Part shown: piece after piece, positions 54,936-64,000 of the stretch | How positions within the stretch are numbered: the stretch's first letter is position 1 | How the letters are laid out: each line of letters begins with the position of its first letter | Source of the DNA: Bettongia penicillata ogilbyi | Lineage: Eukaryota; Chordata; Mammalia; Diprotodontia; Potoroidae | Assembly (NCBI GenBank): GCA_023548195.1 | Contig: JAJHZJ010000061.1 | Coordinates: 4,050,297 to 4,114,296 of the forward strand | DNA: 64,000 nt | Direction of reading: 5' to 3' | Program-made: the position numbers and the translations under genes | The notes under the pieces: generated by a model | What the model was told of the DNA's origin: nothing | Seen by the model: the letters and a program-made list of their open reading frames with translations, nothing else | Database searches by the model: none

Positions 54936-55185
54936 TTGGTTCCGTTGTTTCTGTTCTGTCTGACTTTCCATAACTCTATTTTGTCATTTGTTCAGCAAAG
55001 ATACTACAATGGTTTGCCATTTCCTTCTCTAGCTCATTTTATGGATAAAGAACTGAGGAAACAGGACTAAGTGACTTGTCCAGAGTCACATGACCAAGTG
55101 TCTGAGGCTGTATTTGAACTTATGAAGATGAGTTTTCCTGATTCCAAATCCTGTGGTCTATACACTGTACCACTTAACTGCTTTA
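54936..55185 (-). mobile_element. MAR1-type SINE (tandem pair, right)
   Basis: A second copy in the same orientation directly beside the first: ggtttgccatttccttctctagctcattttatgg, cttgtccagagtcacatgac, ctgtggtctatacactgtaccac. Confidence 0.85.
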
Positions 55186-55324
55186 AGATTTATATTTCTG
55201 ATATGAGTTATTTGATGATCCTCTAATTATTAATACTACATTGGATATGAAATAGGGCATTGTTCACCCAAGTCATGTTGGATATCCAAATAAAAGAGGA
55301 TCCTTCTTAATCTTAGAATTTTAA

Positions 55325-55435
55325 AATAATAGGATCATGTATCTGGAGCTGGAAGAGAACTCAGAGTCCAGTTTTTTCAACTCCATCATCTTACTGATCT
55401 AAAAATTTAAAGGATTTTTCCCAGGGTCATTCAAA
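55325..55435 (-). mobile_element. MIR-type core-SINE fragment
   Basis: catgtatctggagctggaagagaactcagag, ttttcccagggtcattc. Confidence 0.5.
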
Positions 55436-56649
55436 AGTATGACGTGGCAATTTTGTCTACAGTCCTTTTTTTATGTTCCTGTATGTGAACAGTCATGTTC
55501 AAGCAAAATTTGTTACCTTATCATTGATTAGTTCTATGAGCTTATAGTTTATAACAACCTATACATGCCTCCTTATCTCACTTAAGGAAGTCCTCCACAG
55601 AGAGACCAGCAAACAGTCTGGGGGCCTTCCTCAAGATCCTTTGAAATTGCATGAAAAATGCTCTCACCGTATGAGTAGTCCATGTCCCTTTATGGCCATC
55701 CATCTCTTTTATGATAACCTTTACATCATTTCTTTGTGAGTCTCTTCATTGGCAATATATTATTATTTCCTCATGCCCGCCATGAATATTCCATTGCCTT
55801 TGGGGTGACTCACACTTCAATTGATCAAATGTTTCATGCTTCACTACCACAGAGAAACACTAGAAGAATACTATTAAAAAATAATTTTTTGTTTCAGCAG
55901 AAGCTTGCAGTTATTTTCTAACTATGCAGATTTCCAAATCTGACTTATCCTATTCTTTTCCTAGTTAACCTTAGACCTAGTATTATCTACATGCAAGGCT
56001 TATCTGAGATATATACTAACAGGAACAGATTTACTAGTTGTCCATCCAACTAAATTTTGCTATATGAACAGTTAGGCCAAATTCATAGATTTTATTTATG
56101 AGGCTCTGCAGTATTTTAAGGGCTTGATAGAATCCATACAATGCCATTTTCCAACAGAAATATCTGTGAGACCTCAAGAATTCCTGTTAGCTTTGGGCAT
56201 CTTCCAAAACAGTGGCAAACAACACCTTTGCTGCACATTATACTTTCCTATTATGCCTTCCTAGATATTAATAACTATAGAATCCTTGACCAAAGTTATC
56301 TCCATTGTTAAATATTTCAAGGAATCTCATGTGATTTTGACAGGTGCATAGGAGATACCTAGTTGGAGAAAAGACTTTAAGCTGACATTTTGCTCTAAAA
56401 AATCAAATCCTCTCTAAAAAAAATAAACACAGCGATCTCTTGTGTTCCCTAAGCCTTTTATTCCATTGGGACTATAAAGATGTGATCTGTTACTGAATAT
56501 AACTCATAAAAACCTATCTGTACCTTTCTTATAGTTTCACCAAAGATGACCTTAATGTGGAAATATAGATTATTTTCACAAATTTCATATTGTAATATTC
56601 ACCATATGGTTCTATCATGTCAAGAGCTTTTCAGATCCTGATTCCCTCA
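55436..56649. other. Unassigned DNA, 1.2 kb
   Basis: No recognised gene or repeat by eye. Frames are about 60 codons. Confidence 0.4.
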
Positions 56650-56765
56650 TAAATGAATAAAAGCATTGATTAAGTTTTTACTATGTGCCAGACATTGCAC
56701 TGTGTTAGAAATACAAATACAAAATGGTAATAATCCCAGTCCTCAAGTTATTTACATCCAGATAA
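56650..56765 (-). mobile_element. L2 3' end fragment
   Basis: gcattgattaagtttttactatgtgccagacattgcac. Confidence 0.65.
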
Positions 56766-56877
56766 AGAGAAATAATCCATGTATGAGAATGGTATCCATA
56801 AAGCAATCAATTGACAAGCACCTTTCCAGGAACAATTATATAATTAATTGGATTACTGAATTCAGGTAAGGAAGCAT

Positions 56878-57110
56878 AGGGGGCACCTAGGTGGCACAGT
56901 GGATAGAGTGTTGACTCTGTAGTCAGAAAGACCTGAGTTCAATCTTCCTCAGAAACCTACTAACTGACCCTGGGCAAGTTACTTAACATTGTTTGCCTCA
57001 GTTCCTTATCTATAAAATGAGCAAGAGAAGAAAATGGCAAACCACTCCAGCATCTTTAACCCCAAATGAGATTGCAAAGAATCAGACACAACTGTACAAC
57101 AATGAAGAAG
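56878..57110 (+). mobile_element. MAR1-type SINE
   Basis: gggcacctaggtggcacagtggatagagtg, agaaagacctgagttcaatc, gaaaatggcaaaccactccagc, tgcaaagaatcagacacaactg. Confidence 0.88.
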
Positions 57111-57452
57111 TGTGACAGGGAAAGAAAGTAACCACAAGTCAGCAAGGCAGACAGCAAGAAGAGAGATGGCTGGATATGAAGCATGATGTGGTGATCTAGG
57201 GGAGACTGGATTGATATGCTGAGATAAGTTTTTATTCAGTCCCTTACCAATCACAATAATGGCTTGTAAATGTTCACAAACTATCTCTTTAATAACACAG
57301 TCAAGAAATTTCCAGGATCCAGAATCAAACTCACTGGCCTATATTTTGAAGAATCCACCTTTTTCCCCCTTTTTGGAAAATTGAGACATTTATTTGTCTT
57401 TCAGCAATGTCACTTCTATTCAGTAATGTCACTTCTGTTCTATTTTTAAAAA

Positions 57453-57726
57453 TAAGCTATCTCCTTTTTCACTTAGACTTGAAATGCAGGTGCCACTCAT
57501 GGGCTTTCTCCCCTTACTGATCTGCACTGAAGCTTTGACCTATTCTGTTTTCAGCCTGGTTCATTTCTTCTCTCTTTAGACACATCCTGGTGATCCCTTA
57601 CTCCTGGGAGCTTACTGTGATATTGGTGCTGAATTTAGTGTGGACACCAGACTGACTTTAGCTTTACTGTAGCTCAGAACTCCCAACCTTAAGCAACTCA
57701 CCAGTCAGTCTTGGTCTCCTCAATAA
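57453..57726 (-). pseudogene. 7SL (SRP) RNA pseudogene
   Basis: 7SL is the RNA scaffold of the signal recognition particle, which targets nascent secretory proteins to the endoplasmic reticulum. Read on the plus strand as its complement, the segment shows the 3' domain first (aaatgcaggtgccactcat...ttactgatctgcactg). The S domain and hairpin follow (cctggtgatcccttactcctgggagcttactgtgatattggtg), then ggtgctgaatttagtgtggacaccag, then the 5' Alu-domain side (tagctcagaactcccaacc...caccagtcagtc). Nearly the whole of the roughly 300-base RNA is represented, but with many substitutions, including loss of most CpGs. It is a decayed retrocopy, not a working gene. Confidence 0.8.
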
Positions 57727-58239
57727 AAGAGAACAAACCACCATGAGCAACTCTGCAGAATTTTCCAAAGATCAATAATCATAGTTCAGCAACTATCTCT
57801 AGGTATTACTTCATTGCCTTTAGCAGTTGGCACCTGTTCACAATCTTTTCACTAATCTTTAGGATCAACTCCATGCTGACCATTTTTATTCTATCCTTCT
57901 TAGCCCAAAGATGATTCCCTTTGATAGATGAAGTTATATCATTATTTCTAATATGTGCAATTTTGTTGTGAGTGCTTCCTCTGCTAATATAGATGTGAAT
58001 CTCTCAACAACTTCACCAACGGTCTTTGAGAGTTACTGTGGCCAGAAAAAGATTTAGTTTTGCGGTCAACCTGGTAATGATCCTTCAAAAAATTAGCAAG
58101 GCTGCTGTTCAAGAAACAGATTCACTATATTATACATAACAAGGTCTACTCTCTAAACTTTTCCATCTTATCAGGAATTGTCAAAGCCAATATTATGCTA
58201 TATAGCATGGAACTGCAATGTGGAATAGAAAAGGAAGAA

Positions 58240-58445
58240 GTGAATTAATTTTGGAGGCAGAAAGACCTGAGTTCAGTTGTTGCTTTCTATACCTATTGGC
58301 TTTGTAATTCTGGGCAAAGCACTTAACTAGCCTCTTTGGGCCCAGGTAATCTTCAAAAGTTGTAAGTTGCAGAGCAGATGCTGGCCTTCATTCACAGAGA
58401 GCTTCCTCACTATTATTCCCTATACCTCCAAAATCTAGTCTACTC
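58240..58445 (+). mobile_element. tRNA-derived SINE with 'agttgcagagcag' tail
   Basis: ggcagaaagacctgagttcagttg, ctgggcaaagcacttaac, and gttgtaagttgcagagcagatgctgg: the same tail type as at 22268-22440. It probably sits inside the CR1/L3 remnant. Confidence 0.55.
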
Positions 58446-58984
58446 CAAAAAAGGTATTCCACCAACATGTCTTTCTAGAACCCAAGGTTAACTCTAGGTA
58501 GCCATGATGCATTAAAGGTATAATTTAGCAGCAGTTTGGAGGAAAATTGAAACCAAAACATTGATTTCTATCTACTTGTCATCATAGTTCTATCTACTGT
58601 CATCTAATTGTTTACCAACCATCCCAAGCACCTTCACATCCCACTGCTTCTTTAAATTGTTTATGTTGCTTTGACCAACATATCCAAGAAAGCCTTGAGT
58701 TCTAACTGAACACCAGCCTTAGCCTATTCTGAAATGGAACATTTCTAAGTTTTCAGCTTCTGTCCATAAATTAATTCTTCACTACATGGAAACACTTCAT
58801 ATAATCTACAAATATGGAAATTTCAGAATTAGATCCTTTTTCATATTCTTTATAATAATGATAAACAAGACCTATTCAAGGACTGATCCCTGAAGAAGCC
58901 TACTCTTAAAATTTTTTCTACTTAAAAGAAAGACCCATGTATCCCTAATGACATGAATCCCTAATGACCACACATTTCATTTAA

Positions 58985-59260
58985 TTTCAATTCAACAAAT
59001 ATTGTTAAGCACTAAATAAACATTAGACAATGCGCTAGGTATTTGTGACATAGCAATAAAAAGTTATACAGCCCCTGACCTTAAGGAGCTTACAGTGTAC
59101 TGGGTAGGTAAGATAAGTACACCAATATTAGAATACAGAGTAAATGCAATGTAAATATAAAGTGATTTTAGGAAGGAGAGAGTGTTGACTATTGGCAGAG
59201 GAGTCAGGGGCCTTGTGTAGTAGGCTTAAACTTAGGTAAAATGATAAGAAAAGAAAAAGA
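58985..59260 (-). mobile_element. L2 3' region
   Basis: caattcaacaaatattgttaagcactaaataaac, then cccctgaccttaaggagcttacagtg. Confidence 0.65.
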
Positions 59261-59364
59261 GCAAATATATTTCCAAACACAAGGAGGCATCTATGAAGAA
59301 ACATGGATATCAGAGATAAAATACTATGTATTTTAAAAAAACTATCAGGTTAATATGAATGGTA

Positions 59365-59520
59365 TCATAGCTTCATAGGTTTAGAGTTGAATGGAATCTT
59401 AGAGTTCATCTGGTCCAACTACATCATTTTACAAATGAGAGTCTGATAGCAGAGGTCTTTAAATGCCAGGTTAAGGATTTTATGTTTTATCCTAGGGACC
59501 AAAGGGGTGGGTAAACAATA
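59365..59520 (-). mobile_element. MIR/L2-type fragment
   Basis: ggtttagagttgaatggaatcttagagttcatctggtcc, then aaatgccaggttaaggattttatg. Confidence 0.45.
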
Positions 59521-59639
59521 ACTTAAATGAAACATATGGGTAATTTGAGTGAATTGTAAGCATAATATAAATCAACGTGTCATGGCTGCCATAAAAACTA
59601 CTGTAATTTAGATAGCATCAGGACAAACATATGCATCTG

Positions 59640-59960
59640 GAAGAAAAAGGCTGATAAGCCTGCTGTGTTCTGCTTTAGTAATACCTCATTTACAGGATTG
59701 TATTCACTTCTAGGAGTCACATTTCGGAAAGCAATTGGCAACTGAAGAGCATCAAGAGGAAGGGGACTGGGATTGTAATTTTAACTGTACCATTAGAGGA
59801 TGAGTTAATGGAAATATAGATATTAAACCTGGAGTAAATAGCTAGCTGTGTTAATTGCTGCTGGCATTCTTTATTTGTTTGTTTAGTATGTGAAGTATTG
59901 GAAGGACTGTTACATAGAAGAGGAATTAGATTCAATCTTACTGTTCCCTGGGAACCAAAC
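59640..59960 (+). mobile_element. CR1/L3 LINE 3' coding fragment
   Basis: gattgtattcacttctaggagtcacatttcgg, catcaagaggaaggggactggg, and agaagaggaattagattcaatcttactg. Confidence 0.6.
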
Positions 59961-60619
59961 TAAGAGCACATCCTGGAAGAAGCAAAGAAAGGGATTTCGA
60001 TTTTGGGGTTTTCTTTTTTATCATTGCTATTTCATTAGATAGTCCCCAAGCGCATGTAAACAAATTTTAACAATCATTCTTTTTTCATTTTGAGTTACAA
60101 ATTTCTTTTTTCCCTCTCATTATCCCCCCACCCCATTCTTCTTGAGAAGGCAAACAATTTGATTTTGATTATACATAGGAGGTCAGGCCAAAAAAATCCA
60201 TTTAACATTGTTGCAAAACAAAACTAAAAACAAGAAAAATAAAGAAAAAAATTAAAAGTATGTTTCAATCTGTATTCAGACTTCAGTTCTCTCTCTCTGG
60301 AGATGAATAACATTTTTCATCACACATACTTGGGAATTGTCTTGGATTATTGCCTTGATCAAAATTACTAAGTCTGACACAGTTGATCATCTTCCCAATA
60401 TTTGCTATTACTGTGTATAATGTATAATCTAACTGTGTATAATGTAGTATTATAACTGTGTATCCTGATTCTGCATGTGTTCATGTAACTCTTCGCAGGT
60501 TTTTCTGAAATCAACCTGCTCATTATTTCTCATAGCACAATCGTATGCCACTACTTATTCAGTCATTTCCCAATTGATGGACATTTGCTCAATTTCTAAC
60601 TCTTTGAAATCACAAAAAG

Positions 60620-60622
<3 letters not shown>

Positions 60623-60682
<60 letters not shown>
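60623..60682. repeat. AT microsatellite inside L1
   Basis: About 30 AT units between C-terminal ORF2 segments. It gives the spurious IYIYIY frame. Confidence 0.95.
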
Positions 60683-60684
<2 letters not shown>

Positions 60685-63342
60685 ACCTATAGTACCTCAG
60701 TGTTCCTATTTTTCCACATTCCCTCTAACATCTGCTATTTTTTTATTCCTATTATTTTACTCAATCTGATGGGTGTGAAGTGGTATTTCAGAGTTGGTTT
60801 AATTTGTATTTTTCTAATCAGTAGTGATTGAAAGTATTTTTTTAATGTAACTACTGATAGCTTTGATTTCTTCTTTTGAGAAAGGTCTGTTCATATCCTT
60901 TCACCATTTATCAACTGAGGAATACTCAGTTCCCTAAATACATGAGAAATGAGACTTTTATCAGAGAAACGCTGCAAAATTTTTTCCCAGGGTTCTGTTT
61001 TCCTTTTTAATTTTGGCTGTATTGATTTTAGTTATACAAAAGCTTTTGAATTAATGTAATCAAAATTACTAGTTTTACTTACCATAGTCCCTTTTATTTC
61101 TTTTTGGGTGATAAACCCTTCCATCATCCATAAATTTAATGGACATATTTTTCTATGCTTAATTTTCTTATGATATCACCTTTTATGTATAAATCATTTA
61201 TCCATTTTAACCTTATCCTGGCATACAGTGTGAGATGTTGGTCTATGACTAGATTCTGACAAACTACTTTCTAGTTTCCCCCAGCAATCTTTGTTAACTA
61301 TTGAGTTCTTATCCCAAAAGCTTGATTCTTTGGGTTTATCAAACACTAGACTAATATAGTCAGTTATTACTGTGTATTATGTACCTAATTTATCTCACTG
61401 GTCCACCATTCTATTTCATAGCCAATACCAAATTGATTTGATGATTACCATTTTGTAATATAGCTTGAAATCTGGAACTGCTAGGCTGCCTTCCTTAACT
61501 TTTTTTTCCCTATTGATTCCCTTGATAATCTTGACTTTTTGTTCTTGCAGATGAATTTTATTACTATTTTCTCTAACTCTATAAAATAATTCCTTGCTAG
61601 TTTGGTTGGTATGACTCTGAATGAATAAATTAACTTAAAATTGTCATTTTTATTGACTCAGCCTATGAGCAATTAATGTTTCTCCAATTCTTTGACTCTC
61701 TCTTCATTTGTGTGAAAAGTATTTTGTAAAGGTATTCATATAATCTGTGGATTTATCTTCGCAGGTAGACTCCCAAGTATTTTATGTTGTATGCCATTAT
61801 TTTAATTGGAATTTCTCCTTCTATATTTTGCTGTTGGGTTTTGTTCACAATATATAGGAATGCCAATGATTTTTGTGGGTTTATTTTATTTCCTGCAACA
61901 ATGCTGAAGTTGTTAAATTTTCAACTAGCTTTTTAGTTTATTCTCTTGGATTCACTAAGTACAGCATCATATCATTGCAGAGTGATAACATTCTTTCCTC
62001 ATTGCCTATTTTTATTCTTTCAATTTCTTTTTCTTGTCTTAGGGCTATGGGTAGCATTTCTAGTACAATATTGAATAATAATGGTGATAACAAATAACTT
62101 TGCTTCACTTCTGATTCATTGGAAAGGCTTCAAGTTTCTCCCCATTACAAATAGTGATTACTCTTGGTTTTACATAGACAGTACTTATCATTTTAATAAA
62201 GGTTCCATTGATTCTATACTTTCTTGTGTTTTTAATAAGATGTTTTATATTTTGTTAAAAGTTTTTTCTGCATCTATTGATATAATCATATGATTTTTGT
62301 GGTTATTAAACCAGCCCTGCATTCCTGGTATATATTGCACATGGTCTTAGTGTATGATCCTTGTGATTTATTGCTACAATCTCCCTGATAGTATTTTATT
62401 TAATATTTTTGATTCAATATCAATTAAGGAAATTGGTCTATGATTTTCTTTCAGCGCTTTAGTTATCAAAACCGTATTTGCATTACAAAAGAAATTTTGG
62501 AGGATGCCTTCTTTACCTATTTTTTCAGATAGTTACATAGTATTATAAATCTATCTGGTCCTGGGGATTTTTCCAGAGGCAGCTCACTGACTAGTTCAAA
62601 TTCTTTTTCCAAGATAGAGTTATTTGTTTTATTTTCTCTTCTGTTAATCTGGGAAGGTTATATTTTTGTATTCATCCATTTCACTTAGATTGTCAGTTTT
62701 ACTGGCATATAATTGGGAAAAGTAACTCCTCATAATTGCCTTAATTTCATTTTCATGTGTTCTGCGTTCACTATTTTCATTTTTGATTCTATTTGGTTTT
62801 CTTTTTCAAAAAATCAAATTAACCAATGATTTGTCTATTTTATTGATTTTTTTCTCAATAAAACAAGCTTCCAGTTTGGTTCAATGATTTTTTTTAACTT
62901 TCAGTTTTATTAATCTCTCCTTCCATTTTCAGGATTTTAATTTTGATGTTTAGTTGGGCATTTTAAATTTGTTCTTTTTTGAGATTTTTTTTAGTTGCAT
63001 GCCCAATTTATTGATCCCTTCTTTCTCTCTTTTATTGATGCTTGCATTTAGGGATGTAGATTTTCCTCTAAGTGGGATGCTTGACTGCATCCCACAAATT
63101 TTGTAATGTCTCATTATTGTTCTTTTTAATGAAATTATTGATTATTTATATGATTTGCTCTTTGCGCATTTAGGTTTTATTTGCAATACACTTTTAATCT
63201 GTGATTCCACGACCTTTTATTAAATATAATTTTATTCATTATGGTCTGGAAAGGGTGCATTTAATTTTTCTATATTTTGGTTGTGAAGTTTTTTGCCCTA
63301 ACAAATGGTCAATTTTTATAAAAGTACAGCTGTTAAAAATAT

Positions 63343-63368
63343 CTGTCTATCCATCTATCCATCTATCC

Positions 63369-63427
<59 letters not shown>
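63343..63427. repeat. TATC microsatellite inside L1 ORF2
   Basis: About 20 units of TATC with a few CATC variants at the left edge. It breaks the L1 endonuclease to reverse-transcriptase region. Confidence 0.95.
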
Positions 63428-64000
63428 CTCTGTAATCTGATTCACTTTTCTCCAGAGGAAAAGAAAGTTTTGACTTGTCTAAGCTTCTATTCATTTCCTT
63501 GACTTCTTTCTTATTTATTTTTGGTAAGATTTACCTAGCTCTGAAAGGGGAAAGGTGAGGTCCCTTATTACTATAATTTTATGTCTATTATCATCTGTAA
63601 TTCATTTAAATATTCTTAAAGATGATACCATTTGGTGCAAATATGTTTCATATTGATATTACTTTATTATCTATGACACCTTTTAGCAAGATGTAGTTTT
63701 CCTGCTTATCCCTTCTAATTAGGTCTATTTTTGCTTTTGCTTTGTCTGAGATCATAATTGCTACCCCTGCCTTGTATTACTTCACCTGAATCATTATAGA
63801 TTCTGCTCCAGAACGCTATTTTAAATCTGTGTGGGTCTCTCTGTTTCAAGTGTGTTTCTTGTGAACAATACATTGTTGAATTGTGTTTTCTAATCCATTC
63901 TTCTACTTTGGTTTTGTGGATGAATTCATCATCAACATTCAATGTTATAATTACTAAGTGTGCATTTCCCTACATCCTGTTTTCTTCTCTTTATCCTCTC

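Larger units (their letters stand above)
57250..58990 (-). pseudogene. CR1/L3 LINE remnant interrupted by a 7SL pseudogene
   Basis: 57310-57400 (gaatcaaactcactggcctatattttg) and 57760-57960 (cacctgttcacaatcttttcactaatctttagg) read as the linker before the reverse transcriptase on the minus strand. 58800-58960 (aacaagacctattcaaggactgatccctg) is near the region encoding the conserved glycine motif. No frame remains. Confidence 0.5.
60060..64000 (-). pseudogene. L1 LINE covering nearly all of ORF2 and the 3' UTR, decayed
   Basis: ORF2 protein is the endonuclease/reverse transcriptase that performs target-primed reverse transcription. On the minus strand, the endonuclease start appears at 63942-63715 (YCSQETHLKQRDPHRFKI). 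The LPLEKSPGPD motif lies near 62555-62585. A degraded LFNIVLE then 'CNDM' replaces the catalytic F/Y-A-D-D box near 61960-62080. The C-terminal region lies at 60480-61020. Many stops and frameshifts mean it is inactive. Only a few codons of the ORF2 start may lie beyond the window edge; ORF1 is outside. AT and TATC microsatellites have grown inside it. Confidence 0.85.

Noticed and set aside
54672..57110. tRNA gene in the SINE heads
   Set aside because: The tRNA-like heads belong to MAR1 SINEs with attached core and tail. No intact cloverleaf with terminator was seen.
63201..63502. Plus frames with LSIYLSIYLS
   Set aside because: Produced by the TATC microsatellite inside a decayed L1.
1..64000. 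CRISPR arrays, operons, phage-like or other prokaryotic defence systems
   Set aside because: Base composition, SINEs, LINEs and microsatellites are those of a mammalian chromosome. The tandem repeats seen are microsatellites without unique spacers.

Overview
This window looks like AT-rich, non-coding DNA from a metatherian (marsupial) mammal. The evidence is the mix of repeats: tRNA-derived SINEs of the marsupial MAR1 type, many core-SINEs of the THER1/MIR type, abundant L2 and CR1/L3 LINE remnants, L1 copies, and an ORF1-only ('half-L1') LINE family. The species cannot be fixed from sequence alone. All repeat family names are assigned by eye and memory, without a database search. I find no convincing host protein-coding exon, no functional RNA gene, no CpG island, and no prokaryotic or viral gene system. 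The window is best read as intergenic or deep-intronic sequence.

Layout. 142-2974 holds an ORF1-only LINE on the minus strand (copy A). Its ORF1 is broken by one in-frame stop. 3.1-4.1 kb is an L1 ORF2/3' fragment split by a MAR1 SINE. 4.8-6.7 kb is L2 and CR1/L3 debris, and 8.2-9.1 kb is a run of three core-SINEs in the same direction. 12005-14900 is the best-preserved element: a second ORF1-only LINE (copy B) on the plus strand. It has a 13-bp perfect target-site duplication, a poly(A)-like tail and an uninterrupted 367-residue ORF1. 15.1-18.3 kb is a dense patchwork of SINEs and CR1/L3 pieces. 18738-20381 is a 5'-truncated L1 with its own target-site duplication, carrying an internal GATA microsatellite and a short repeat fragment.

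20.4-35 kb is mostly ancient L2, MIR, hAT-like and RTE-linked fragments. It includes the 3' tail of a third ORF1-only LINE (27146-27446) fused to a long TA repeat, an L1 ORF1 fragment (30250-30600) and a full-length-looking RTE-linked repeat (32950-33395). 35-42.5 kb is L2 and CR1/L3, with an L1 piece inserted into a CR1/L3 reverse transcriptase region. 42.5-53 kb is the least repeat-dense part and has a possible conserved regulatory segment near 43.3 kb. 54.6-55.2 kb holds two MAR1 SINEs in tandem. 57453-57726 is a decayed 7SL (SRP RNA) pseudogene inserted in a CR1/L3 remnant. From about 60060 to the end of the window lies a decayed minus-strand L1 covering nearly the whole of ORF2.

Nothing here acts together as a pathway. 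The functional logic is that of retrotransposons: LINE proteins (ORF1 RNA-binding trimer, ORF2 endonuclease/reverse transcriptase) mobilise their own RNA. Related machinery mobilised the ORF1-only LINEs, SINEs and the 7SL copy in trans. The points most worth a second look are copy B with its intact ORF1 and 72-bp 5' UTR duplication, the antisense reading frame shared by both 5' UTRs, and the 7SL pseudogene.
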